DNA of 33,376 nucleotides from Zetaproteobacteria bacterium (GTDB lineage: Bacteria > Bdellovibrionota_B > Oligoflexia > Oligoflexales > Bog-1112): assembly GCA_947445855.1 (NCBI GenBank), contig CANFEH010000010.1:1-33376 (forward strand), in the 5' to 3' direction. The notes beneath the pieces were generated by a model. That model searched no databases. It was not told the DNA's origin and saw only the letters and a list, made by a program, of their open reading frames with translations. This document shows positions 26,009 through 33,376 of this stretch, one piece after another (positions within the stretch are counted from its first letter, which is position 1; every line of letters begins with the position of its first letter). The translations under genes were made by a program, and so were the position numbers.

Positions 26009-26461
26009 CTAAAAAAGGCGCCTCTCCAACATGAAAACATTTTGAAAACCCTGATCTCTTAAATACATGGCTGCACTGAATGATCTTGTATCTTGGCTAG
26101 AGAGAACAAGAATTAAGTGCTCGCTTTTTTTTAATTCTAACAAACCGTTTTTGAATTCATGGTCACATAAATGTTTTAGAGGTTGAAAGGATTTGCCTAG
26201 GCTCATTTTTTCTAAAGACACATCAAGATAAATACATTCTCCTGCAGGAGGAAGTTCACCTTTGTATTGAATATTTTTGCTTTGTTTTTGGAGTTTAGAA
26301 AGGCGACTTTTTGTTTCATCTAGGAGTAAGCCGCTTTTAGAGCTAAGTTCTCCTACTGTTTTTAGCGACTGATGAGAGTCTAACAAAAAAACTTCTTCAA
26401 GAATCGTTTCTAAGTAAGGAAGTTTAAGCTCTTCTAACAAAGTTTCTTCTGTGATTTTCAT
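26009..26461 (-). CDS. Rhodanese-like protein lacking the catalytic cysteine
   Basis: A 150-residue protein: helical N-terminal part (1-60) and a rhodanese-like C-terminal half with ECIYLDV near residue 75 and HLILVLSSQDTRSFSAAMYLRDQGFQNVFMLE near the end. In active rhodaneses the loop after the strand is CxxGxRS; here it is SSQDTRS (121-127), so the sulfur-carrying cysteine is replaced by serine. It may be a non-catalytic partner or binding module. AAGG lies eight bases before the ATG. Divergent from the gamma carbonic anhydrase gene. Confidence 0.6.
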   Translation of the reverse strand: MKITEETLLEELKLPYLETILEEVFLLDSHQSLKTVGELSSKSGLLLDETKSRLSKLQKQSKNIQYKGELPPAGECIYLDVSLEKMSLGKSFQPLKHLCDHEFKNGLLELKKSEHLILVLSSQDTRSFSAAMYLRDQGFQNVFMLERRLF

Positions 26462-26542
26462 ATGGTAAGCCTTAAATACTTTGTTTGTGGTTCCTCTATT
26501 TTATTCGCTTTCAAGAAATTTTTCAAGCTGTAAGGAGACTCT

Positions 26543-27073
26543 ATGACAGTAAACACAACTGATATAACTCTGCGTCACTTTCAAGGCAAAGAACCTAAAA
26601 TTCATCCTTCAGTCTTTTTAGCAGAAGGAGTTCGTTTAATTGGTGATGTTCAAATAGGAGAGGATTCAAGCCTTTGGTACAATGTCGTGTGCAGAGGGGA
26701 TGTGAATTCTATTATTATTGGAAAAGGTTCTAATATTCAAGACAACTCTGTTGTTCATGTAAACCATGATGGCCCGAGTGTTCAGATCGGAAATCATGTC
26801 ACAGTTGGTCACTCTGTAACTTTACACGGTTGTACTTTAGAAAGCTTTTGTCTCATTGGAATGAACTCTTGTGTTCTTGATGGAGTTGTTGTGGGAGAAT
26901 CAAGTCTTGTTGCTGCAGGAAGTCTTTTAACTCCCGGTAAAAAATATCCTAGTAAAGTCTTGATACAAGGACGTCCTGCACGTGTTGTGAGAGATCTTAC
27001 ACGAGAAGAAATTGAAGGTTACCTCCGAATGGCTTCTATGCATTACATTCAGTTAAAAAAGCTTTATCTTTAA
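26543..27073 (+). CDS. Gamma-class carbonic anhydrase-like hexapeptide protein
   Basis: A 176-residue left-handed beta-helix protein built from hexapeptide repeats. The metal-ligand pattern is kept: histidines in NSVVHVNHD and in VGHSVTLHGC, and the proton-handling region WYNVVCRGDV (R and D conserved). Members such as YrdA and CaiE-like proteins bind Zn or Fe; many are of unproven activity. C-terminal RPARVVRDLTREEI is typical of the YrdA group. Start: ATG with AAGGAG six bases upstream. Followed after 56 bases by the ankyrin protein gene on the same strand. Confidence 0.88.
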   Translation: MTVNTTDITLRHFQGKEPKIHPSVFLAEGVRLIGDVQIGEDSSLWYNVVCRGDVNSIIIGKGSNIQDNSVVHVNHDGPSVQIGNHVTVGHSVTLHGCTLESFCLIGMNSCVLDGVVVGESSLVAAGSLLTPGKKYPSKVLIQGRPARVVRDLTREEIEGYLRMASMHYIQLKKLYL

Positions 27074-27135
27074 AAATATTTCTTTTATGTTTCAATTTGA
27101 GAAGCTTTTAAAATCTCTCTAAAGGAGAAATGGAG

Positions 27136-27747
27136 ATGAGTTTCTATTTAAAAACTTTGCTCTTTTTTTTACTTTACTCAAATCCCTCTCTCAAAATTTA
27201 TGCAAGTGATGACTTAGAAAACCCTCCTCTTGCGATAGCTTCTCTAGACGCTCCAATCACTGTTTTTCCTTTAGAAGAAGTTGTCATTACTGCACGACTA
27301 GCTACCCCAAGAGTTAGGACATTTCCAAAAATAATAGATGAAAGAATAGTCGATGGTGAAAGAATACCAACAATAGGTGAATTTAGAAAATTCATTACAC
27401 AAGGAAAAATCAAACAAGTTAAAAAATTTCTTCCTTTTCTTCCTCTCAACATTCAAGATGAGTTTGGAAATAGTTTTTTACATTTAGCAGTTTCTTCTAG
27501 AGAAATAGAAATAATTAACCATCTACTTAAAAAAGAAATAAAAACAAATCTAAAAACTTTTGCCTTAAGACAAGAAACAGCTCTTGAAAGAGCTGAAAGA
27601 TTTCAGTTTAGAGACGTTGTTAAAATTTTAAAACGTCATTTATCAAGGAAGAAAGGTATTAGTCAAGAATACATGATTGCAAGAGACTCAAATCCTTTCT
27701 TCTGCAATCCTTCAGAGGCTAAAGTACTTCCCCGTATAGGTCATTAA
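27136..27747 (+). CDS. Exported ankyrin-repeat protein
   Basis: A 203-residue protein with a signal peptide (about residues 5-24, ending near IYAS). The middle is a proline-rich beta segment without recognised family; the C-terminal part contains one to two ankyrin-type repeats, the clearest being NIQDEFGNSFLHLAVSSREI followed by INHLLKK. Start: the ATG at 27136 has AGGAG eight bases upstream; the earlier ATG at 27130 is only two bases from it. Its last 36 bases overlap the slt gene on the opposite strand. Periplasmic ankyrin proteins generally bind partner proteins; the partner here is unknown. Confidence 0.6.
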   Translation: MSFYLKTLLFFLLYSNPSLKIYASDDLENPPLAIASLDAPITVFPLEEVVITARLATPRVRTFPKIIDERIVDGERIPTIGEFRKFITQGKIKQVKKFLPFLPLNIQDEFGNSFLHLAVSSREIEIINHLLKKEIKTNLKTFALRQETALERAERFQFRDVVKILKRHLSRKKGISQEYMIARDSNPFFCNPSEAKVLPRIGH

Positions 27748-29850
27748 ATGACTAGCTTGTGCTTTTTTTTCTTTTAAGAGATGCTCATAAAACTTTTCAC
27801 TGACTAAAACAGATTTTACATAATCTCTTGTTTCTCCAAATGGAATCAACTCAGCCCACGCAATATCATCCTCTACTTGAATCGTCTCAGACCATTTATC
27901 CACACAAAACTCACCTGCATTGTAGGCTGCTACTATTTTATTTAAGTCGCCTCTGTAGAGCTCATCTAGTTTTTTTAGATAAGAACCAGATAGAGCTAAG
28001 TTTGTTTCTTTAACAAACAAATCTTTTTCAGGCTCAAAATTTTTTAAACTAAGCTCTTTTGCTCGAATAGAAGCTGTTTTAGGGATTAGTTGCATAAGTC
28101 CAAGAGCGTTCGCTGGGCTCTTAGCCTTTGGATTAAAAAGACTTTCTTTTCTACTGATAGAAAGAAGTAATGTTTTTTTAATAGAAAAATCTTTACTTAC
28201 TTTTTCAAAGTCATTTTTAAAAGCATCAGGATAATAAAGAGATAAAGCTTCAGGTACAGTTTTCCAAAAATCAGGGTACTGCTTTGAAAGAGCTTCTGTA
28301 AGAGCAATACTTCGAGGGTACATTTCAGCATGGAAAAAAAGTTTAGAAAGATACAAATAAAAATCTAAGTTTTTTGTTGTGAATTTTCTTGGGCTTGTCA
28401 GATAGTAGGTGTTTTCAAGTTCTCCTTGAGCTAACTCTGTAAGCCCTGAGGCTATAAGAATTTCAGCTCTTACAAGAGATATTAAAAGTTTATTGTTCTT
28501 GTCAATCTCTTCAGTTCTTCTCGTTTCTTTTTTTTCTTCTGTCGTTTTTTTAGGAAAGAAGTTTGTTAAATCTGAAGTGACGACTGTGTAAAAACTAAAA
28601 GGAAATTCTTTTTCTAATTTAGCCAAAAAAAACTTGCTTTCTTTTTCTTTGCCTAATTTTTTATAACTCCTGCCCAACCAAAAATAAATTTGATCTTTAT
28701 TGGATGCGTATTTTCTTTTTGACAAATAATTTTCCCAAGCAGTCACAGCTTTTTTAGTTTCTCCTTGGAGATAAAATCCAAAACCAAGAAGCCAATGGAA
28801 ATCCTCTATCCAATGATTTGGAACTTTTTCCTCTTCTAAGACTTTAGCTGCTAGCTCTGTCCCTAACTTGAAATCTCCATAATAAAAAGAAAGTCTAAAA
28901 ATTTTCAGATGATAAGCTTCAAACAAATACCCAAGGAGCGTGCTGCGCTGTTTCGAGTTTAGAGACTTCTTTCCTTGCTTTTTTATTTCTAAAAAAACAG
29001 CGCTAATTTCATCTTCTGCAAGTTTTTTCTCTCCTATCAAAGCTTGATAGCGAGCAGACCATAAGAGATCATTTATTTTATCAAGAGAACGTTCTGGCCC
29101 TCTAAGAGATGGTGGGAAAAGAGATTCCCCTTGAGACTTCCAAAGATCAGTCAGTTCTTGATAAGTTTTAGCAGATTCAAACCGCTTAGCAGTGTGTCTT
29201 TCATTTCTTGCTACAATATTTAAAACCTGAAAACTTAAATACTTGAAAGACTCATTTTCTTTAAGTTCTTCAAGAGCTTGCTTTAAAACATCTATGGATT
29301 CTTCTTTTTTGCTTTCTGCATCATAAAAAACTCCTAGCAAAACTTTATGAAGAAGAGAAGATTTTGCTTTTTCTGCAATGTATTTCTCTTCTAAAAGTTC
29401 ATCTGGTTTTGTGGCAATATGCTCTATTAAAAGCTGATCTCTTATGAAATTTTTTAGTATATTTTTTGTGTTTTCATGAGAGTTATCATTTTTTTGAAAC
29501 AACTTACTCACAAAATGATCAATTTGATAATCCTCTGCTTCGCCTAAAATAAATGGCTCTTCAAAATTCTTGTTTAGAAGAATTTGAGCCCAACTCTCAC
29601 TAAACTCGTCATTGAGATGACTCTTTTTTGAAAACAGCCTTTTCCATATTCTTGAGTCAAGATTTTTTCTGAAACCACTTTTCTTAGCTTCTAAAAACTC
29701 TCTAATATCAGTTGTGATCTCTGCCAAAGCTTGATTTTTTTCTATAATTTTTTGAAACTTTCCATAAGACTGTAAGAAATCTTCTTCACTTCCAAAAGCC
29801 AAACTAGAAAAAGAAAATAAAAAGAAAAGAAAAACAAAAAAATTTTTCAT
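27712..29850 (-). CDS. slt: Soluble lytic murein transglycosylase, Slt70-like
   Basis: Periplasmic enzyme cutting peptidoglycan glycan strands to 1,6-anhydro ends. Signal peptide (1-20, ending AFG), a long alpha-helical superhelix (about 30-550) as in Slt70, then the goose-lysozyme-like catalytic domain: SRKESLFNP with the catalytic Glu569, ALGLMQLIPKTA, VAAYNAG and IPFGETRDYV. 712 residues is a little above E. coli Slt (645). ATGA overlap with the upstream propeller-like gene gives translational coupling. Its 3' end overlaps the convergent ankyrin gene by 36 bases. Confidence 0.92.
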   Translation of the reverse strand: MKNFFVFLFFLFSFSSLAFGSEEDFLQSYGKFQKIIEKNQALAEITTDIREFLEAKKSGFRKNLDSRIWKRLFSKKSHLNDEFSESWAQILLNKNFEEPFILGEAEDYQIDHFVSKLFQKNDNSHENTKNILKNFIRDQLLIEHIATKPDELLEEKYIAEKAKSSLLHKVLLGVFYDAESKKEESIDVLKQALEELKENESFKYLSFQVLNIVARNERHTAKRFESAKTYQELTDLWKSQGESLFPPSLRGPERSLDKINDLLWSARYQALIGEKKLAEDEISAVFLEIKKQGKKSLNSKQRSTLLGYLFEAYHLKIFRLSFYYGDFKLGTELAAKVLEEEKVPNHWIEDFHWLLGFGFYLQGETKKAVTAWENYLSKRKYASNKDQIYFWLGRSYKKLGKEKESKFFLAKLEKEFPFSFYTVVTSDLTNFFPKKTTEEKKETRRTEEIDKNNKLLISLVRAEILIASGLTELAQGELENTYYLTSPRKFTTKNLDFYLYLSKLFFHAEMYPRSIALTEALSKQYPDFWKTVPEALSLYYPDAFKNDFEKVSKDFSIKKTLLLSISRKESLFNPKAKSPANALGLMQLIPKTASIRAKELSLKNFEPEKDLFVKETNLALSGSYLKKLDELYRGDLNKIVAAYNAGEFCVDKWSETIQVEDDIAWAELIPFGETRDYVKSVLVSEKFYEHLLKEKKAQASHLMTYTGKYFSL

Positions 29851-30806
29851 AATCCGTTTTCCAATCTAAAAAGAGCTATGTTTTTTTTAGAACGAGTAAC
29901 TAGATATGTTTGATTAATGTCAAAAGAAATAATTTTCTCCTGTTTCAAGCTTTTAAGCGAGTAGTGATAGCTCTTTTTTTTCTCTTTGTTATGAACTTCT
30001 AAGATTTGATCTTTAAAAAAATAAGCATCTACTTTTTTAGTAACCTTTGCAGCCACTAAATTATGCATGTCTTTAATGGGGATTTTTTGAATAAAAGAAC
30101 CTTCAACATCAAAAATAAATAAGCTTTTCAAACTAAAAACATAGAGAAAAGAATCATCGCTATCAATAAAGCTAAGTTTTTCTTTTGCATCTAAAAGAAG
30201 TTTTTCTTTTTTGTGAGAAGTTCTTTTTTCAAGCACATGATTATTTCTTAAGAAAAAAATTTTGTTCTGTTCTAAAGCGTAGAAAAAAGGTTCTTCAGAC
30301 AAGGAAAGTTCTTTTATATGAGAAACTTCTTTTGTCAGAGGATTGATCGTTTGAATGCCGTGATTTGTCACCCAGTGAACAAACCCCAGAGGATCTTTTT
30401 GAAGAGCTCTTGTAACAGTTTTGTTTTCAAAGAGAGATTTATAAGAGTAAAAAAGCAATTTCTCATCATCAACAATTTGAAACAAGTTCTTATCACTTGC
30501 AAGGTAAAGAGTATTTTTATCTTGCAAAACAGATTGAATTTCAAAACTTTGAAAAAGTTCTTGTCCAAATTTGATTTGTTCGAGTTCTTTTTTTTCTATT
30601 GTGAAACGCCACAAGAAATTTTGACCTAAAATCCAAAGAACAGGCTTTTCAAGAAGTCTTATTTCTTTAAAGGGGGCATCTTCTTTAAGAAGCTCTATTT
30701 GATCAGGATCAAATTCTATAGGGACAGCCTCCACAAAAGAAGTATTCCCACTGAGAAGTTTTCCTTTAAAAAAAAGAACAAGAAGTAAAAATTTCACTCT
30801 CTTCAT
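29847..30806 (-). CDS. Exported beta-propeller-like protein of unknown function
   Basis: The frame is open back to 30872, but the ATG at 30806 has AGGAGA seven bases upstream and gives a signal peptide (MKRVKFLLLVLFF...). The 319-residue product is made of repeated short strands of the type VLWILGQNFLW, TLYLASDKNLFQIV, FLYVFSLKSLFIFDV and TYLVTRSKKNIALFRL, spaced about 40-45 residues apart, which suggests a six- or seven-bladed propeller (WD40/YVTN-like). No catalytic residues are apparent. It is coupled to slt by an ATGA overlap and may hold or regulate the transglycosylase. Fold call is inferred from strand pattern only. Confidence 0.55.
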   Translation of the reverse strand: MKRVKFLLLVLFFKGKLLSGNTSFVEAVPIEFDPDQIELLKEDAPFKEIRLLEKPVLWILGQNFLWRFTIEKKELEQIKFGQELFQSFEIQSVLQDKNTLYLASDKNLFQIVDDEKLLFYSYKSLFENKTVTRALQKDPLGFVHWVTNHGIQTINPLTKEVSHIKELSLSEEPFFYALEQNKIFFLRNNHVLEKRTSHKKEKLLLDAKEKLSFIDSDDSFLYVFSLKSLFIFDVEGSFIQKIPIKDMHNLVAAKVTKKVDAYFFKDQILEVHNKEKKKSYHYSLKSLKQEKIISFDINQTYLVTRSKKNIALFRLENGL

Positions 30807-30837
30807 GAGTCTTCTCCTAAAAAGTTTAGGATAAGCT

Positions 30838-30866
30838 TTTAAAAATCGCTTATAATTTTTATGCAA
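30838..30866 (-). promoter_or_regulatory. Weak promoter candidate before the propeller-slt pair
   Basis: On the minus strand, TTGCAT (30861-30866), 17 bases, TTTAAA (30838-30843). It lies in the 90-base gap after holA. A TATAAG in the spacer is an alternative -10. Confidence 0.3.
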
Positions 30867-30896
30867 AAACACTTGAGGGAAGGAGGAGGCAATAAG

Positions 30897-31880
30897 TTAG
30901 AGAGCCAAAATAATCTGACTGAGATGAATCAGTTGCTGACTTCTTCCTCTTGATTTTAAAAAGAGGTCGGCCTCTACACATCGCCTCAGAGCTTCTCTTA
31001 GAGAAGCTTCCGAGTGTAAGTGCATATGCCTATTATACCTATTTCTTAGAAAATTTGGTAACTTAGAAGAAGATCCTATTTTCTTAAGAGATGAAGCTTC
31101 AGATTTAAGATAAAGAGCTGTACGGCAAAAATAGCTAATTATCCCAAGAATAGAAAGACCGTTATCTCCCGTATGAAGAAGATGAGTCATGCGTGCTTGA
31201 GCTTCTGGAAGTTTTTTCTCGAGTAGTAAACTCGTAAGTTGAAAGGCTTCTTCTTCTCTTAGTCCTTCAACAAAATTCTTGATTTCAGACCAAGAAAGCT
31301 TCTCTGATGTGCGCCCTTTGATAAGAGAGAGCTTATGAAGCTCATTCTGAAACCCTGTAAAGTTATTTCCAAACTGTTCCCCAAGAGCATCAAGTGCTTT
31401 TTGATCTAAGTTAAGACCTTCTTTTTCACAAAGAAACTGGAAAATATCTTTTTGTTCAAATGGCTTTGGGCTGTTACAAAGAATTTCAACTGCTTCTAAT
31501 CTTTTAAGTTCTGTTTTTAGCACGTTTTGAACACTAGCTTTGTTGTAAACAATGAGGAGTGTGTTTGTTAACTTTTTTTTGTGAGAGACCTCTTGCAGTA
31601 ACTGAGGAAGCTTTGGTGCTTGTTCAGCATTTACAAAAATATAATTAATTTCTTCAGCAAATAAGGACTCTTGTAAGAATTTTTCTTCGAAACTCTCGCT
31701 ATTTTCACTCTTTGCTTCTTGTCTCAAAGAAGAAATACCTTTTCTTGAAAGACTTAGCTGCAAATCATCCGTAGCCATACCAAGAAGAAACTCATTATCT
31801 CCATAGAGGAAAATTAATCGCTCTTCTTTGTGCAAGATGCTTTGTCTTACACTCTTTAGTTGTTTTATAGTGCTCGACAT
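30897..31880 (-). CDS. holA: DNA polymerase III subunit delta
   Basis: Clamp-loader wrench subunit that opens the sliding clamp. A 327-residue HolA: RLIFLYGDNEFLL at the start, the degenerate AAA+ core (TLLIVYNKAS; no ATP-binding loop, as expected), and the C-terminal domain with LGEQFGNNFTGFQNELHKLSLIKG, the standard DUF/HolA helical block. Six bases after the ppx/gppA stop, so cotranscribed. The clamp-binding hydrophobic residues lie in the N-terminal third. Confidence 0.88.
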   Translation of the reverse strand: MSSTIKQLKSVRQSILHKEERLIFLYGDNEFLLGMATDDLQLSLSRKGISSLRQEAKSENSESFEEKFLQESLFAEEINYIFVNAEQAPKLPQLLQEVSHKKKLTNTLLIVYNKASVQNVLKTELKRLEAVEILCNSPKPFEQKDIFQFLCEKEGLNLDQKALDALGEQFGNNFTGFQNELHKLSLIKGRTSEKLSWSEIKNFVEGLREEEAFQLTSLLLEKKLPEAQARMTHLLHTGDNGLSILGIISYFCRTALYLKSEASSLKKIGSSSKLPNFLRNRYNRHMHLHSEASLREALRRCVEADLFLKSRGRSQQLIHLSQIILAL

Positions 31881-31886
31881 AAAATT

Positions 31887-32849
31887 TTACTTTGTATCCT
31901 TAGGAGAGCTTGGGAGTGTGTCAAGAACAATTCCTTCTCTGATACCATAGTTAGAGATCTTCCAACAAGGGATCTTCAGCTCCTCTGTTAAGGCTTGGAG
32001 GACAAGAGTTCCTGCCAAAACAATCTCTGAGCGGTTTGTGCTAATTTTCCACTGATTACGAATCATAGAAGATTGCTTAAGCTGAGATAGCTTTCGACTA
32101 AAGTTATTAATTGATTTTCTGCTAAGAGAGTAACGATCTGGATTTTTAAGCCTCTTTCCTGTTTGATCTCTATAGTCCATAAAAGCCAAAGTCTTACCAA
32201 TGCCTGAGCAAATCACAGAACGCTTAAAAGAAAACTTTTTAAGTTCTGTGACAACAGGTGCTAAGGTTTTTAGAATTGCTTTTTGCAGTTGATCAATGTG
32301 TTCATAGCTTAAATTTTTGCCTTTATACTTCAAGTAGTTTGTCGTGAGAGTCACAGAACCAAGCTCTAAGCTCTTGAGATAAATAGGCTTTCCATTTCTA
32401 TAAAGTGCTATTTCTGTCGACCCTCCACCAACATCAAGACAAAGTATAGTTTTATCTCTCAGAAAAAAGCTTCGACTAATAGCTAGTCCCATGAGTCTAG
32501 CTTCTTCTTCTCCTGGTATGATTCTTACTTTTAGCTTTGTTCTTTTGTAGATATTAGTAAGAAGTTCTTCATTGTTTTTTGCCACACGCACAGCATGAGT
32601 AGCTACAACAATAAAGAGTGGGCGGTAATACTGAGCTCGCTCCTTCATTTTTTCAATAGCTTGATAGGTACTCTCTAGGGCGATATCTGTGAGATGCTGT
32701 GATTTCGTGAGCGAAGCCCCCAAACTAAGAATTTTTTTATAGCTTTTAAGACTTACAAGTCTTCCGCGCTCATCCACATACGCCAGTAGCATGTGAAGAG
32801 AATTTGAGCCAATATCCATGGCAGCTATAATTTGTACTGGCTTAGTCAT
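31887..32849 (-). CDS. Exopolyphosphatase / ppGpp phosphohydrolase family protein
   Basis: ASKHA-fold enzyme of 320 residues. Phosphate loops AAMDIGSNSLHM (about 9-20) and CLDVGGGSTEIALY (about 142-156) and the ATHAVRVAKN block are those of the Ppx/GppA family, which hydrolyses polyphosphate or converts pppGpp to ppGpp. It is the short single-domain form without the HD-like C-terminal domain of E. coli Ppx and GppA (about 500 residues), so the substrate cannot be told apart. First gene of the holA-containing operon; no clear promoter seen upstream. Confidence 0.88.
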   Translation of the reverse strand: MTKPVQIIAAMDIGSNSLHMLLAYVDERGRLVSLKSYKKILSLGASLTKSQHLTDIALESTYQAIEKMKERAQYYRPLFIVVATHAVRVAKNNEELLTNIYKRTKLKVRIIPGEEEARLMGLAISRSFFLRDKTILCLDVGGGSTEIALYRNGKPIYLKSLELGSVTLTTNYLKYKGKNLSYEHIDQLQKAILKTLAPVVTELKKFSFKRSVICSGIGKTLAFMDYRDQTGKRLKNPDRYSLSRKSINNFSRKLSQLKQSSMIRNQWKISTNRSEIVLAGTLVLQALTEELKIPCWKISNYGIREGIVLDTLPSSPKDTK

Positions 32850-33018
32850 TTGCTTTTATCGCACGTCTTTAGAGGTCTATTTCTAATAAACTTAGTTTTT
32901 CTTGCTGAAATCTTCTTATGCTTGGATATTAACATGAAGAGGAGCTTAAGCCTAGGGACAAACTAACAGAGAAAGAGAAGCTTTTTTTGTTATGAAACTC
33001 TCAAGCGGCAATGACGGT
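32850..33018. other. Intergenic stretch with no recognised gene
   Basis: Between the ppx/gppA start and the pentapeptide fragment. Only very short ORFs are present (one ATG at 32934 gives ten codons). No hairpin with a U-run, tRNA or clear promoter is visible. Confidence 0.5.
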
Positions 33019-33261
33019 CTATAATAGATTGCAACATTGGACTGTTGTTTGCTGAGAGGTTGATTTTGCTGGTACGTTATTATTAGGCCACCAAAGCGCC
33101 CCTCTTTCTAAACAATTTTCAAACGTAGCTTCGCCCCAATTAGTCATACTGAAATCAGCCCCGCTAAAGTCACATTCTTCGAACCTAGAACCCTTGAGCC
33201 TAGCCCCTACAAAATTAGCTCCCCGGAGGTTATACCAATTATGTAAAATAATTGAGGTTTT
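33019..33261 (-). pseudogene. Truncated pentapeptide-repeat protein gene
   Basis: An 80-codon open stretch on the minus strand, ending with TAG (33019-33021) and bounded upstream by an in-frame TAA (33262-33264). Residues 11-50 are eight consecutive pentapeptide repeats, such as NLRGA, NFVGA, RLKGS and DFSGA, followed by a 30-residue non-repeat tail ending CCNLL. Pentapeptide proteins form right-handed beta-helices. No usable start lies upstream: the first ten codons are the 29-bp repeat plus a little flank, and the only ATG is at residue 39, inside the repeats. The gene therefore looks cut at its 5' end by the repeat. Confidence 0.65.
33232..33260 (-). repeat. 29-bp inverted repeat, right copy
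   Basis: Perfect reverse complement of 76-104. Immediately beside it, on the side toward the window centre, the pentapeptide repeats of the broken gene begin. The base beyond the shared block differs between the copies, so identity stops at 29 bp. Confidence 0.8.
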
Positions 33262-33273
33262 TTAGGACAAAAA

Positions 33274-33376
33274 ATGCGACTATCCCAGAATGTTGCACTC
33301 GAAGAAAAATTTTATTGCCGTCATCTGTTCACACGATTTTTTGGGATGCTTAGAGTTGAGCGAGATCCCAAGATAA
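33274..33376 (+). CDS. Possible 5' end of a gene leaving the window
   Basis: An ATG at 33274 with TAGGA about six bases upstream opens a frame to the window edge (34 codons, starting MRLSQNVALEEKFY). The minus strand is also open for about 30 codons over the same bases, so coding is uncertain. I recognise no family. Confidence 0.25.
   Translation, partial: MRLSQNVALEEKFYCRHLFTRFFGMLRVERDPKI

Noticed and set aside
33030-33296. Short inverted repeat TGCAACAT / ATGTTGCA flanking the pentapeptide fragment, as possible insertion-sequence ends
   Set aside because: An 8-base match over this distance is expected about once by chance, and no transposase or target duplication is visible.

Overview
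The window is AT-rich, gene-dense bacterial chromosomal DNA: about 30 protein genes, many overlapping or a few bases apart. No tRNA, rRNA, CRISPR array or intact transposase is visible. Exported lipoproteins, Slt-type murein hydrolysis, a PilZ protein, heme O synthase and an E. coli-type PurB point to a Gram-negative envelope. A mevalonate-pathway cluster with type 2 IPP isomerase, a COG4324-like aminopeptidase, a secreted metzincin and type 2 IleRS would fit a low-GC relative of Bdellovibrionota/Oligoflexia. That placement is inference; no marker gene here settles it.

Layout. 1-1027: a minus-strand pair of exported proteins, one ABC_sub_bind-like and one methyltransferase-like fragment, ending in a 29-bp repeat. 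1127-2679: a sulfite dehydrogenase-like pair (sorB, sorA), divergent from rhlE (2855-4030). 4113-6125: a secreted M11-like metzincin with a PA14 domain. 6122-10414: the isoprenoid operon fni, GHMP kinase, mvaD, ispA, divergent from a PilZ gene (10675-11028). 11025-13780: purA and purB, divergent. 13773-20058: an operon of ileS, an aminopeptidase lipoprotein, mgtE and a lipoate ligase-like gene, divergent from an ABC-F ATPase (20266-22203). 22208-26461, minus strand: a rhodanese-like gene, a small membrane protein, ctaB, an NFU-type Fe-S protein, hbd and a glycosyltransferase-like lipoprotein. 26543-27747, plus strand: a gamma carbonic anhydrase-like gene and an exported ankyrin protein. 27712-32849, minus strand: ppx/gppA, holA, an exported propeller-like protein and slt. 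32850-33376: a broken pentapeptide-repeat gene and the second, inverted copy of the 29-bp repeat.

How the genes connect. fni, the kinase, mvaD and ispA form the lower mevalonate pathway through to farnesyl diphosphate, which CtaB uses as its prenyl donor for heme O. HMG-CoA synthase, HMG-CoA reductase and a second GHMP kinase are not here. purA and purB share one control region. The propeller protein and Slt are translationally coupled.

The most unusual points are the 29-bp inverted repeat near both window ends beside two broken genes, a roughly 98-residue N-terminal extension on the IPP isomerase behind an 11-bp-phased repeat array, an exported lipoprotein with a glycosyltransferase-like core, a SorA-like molybdoenzyme with a Sec lipoprotein signal instead of Tat, and five convergent gene pairs that all overlap or abut at their stop codons.
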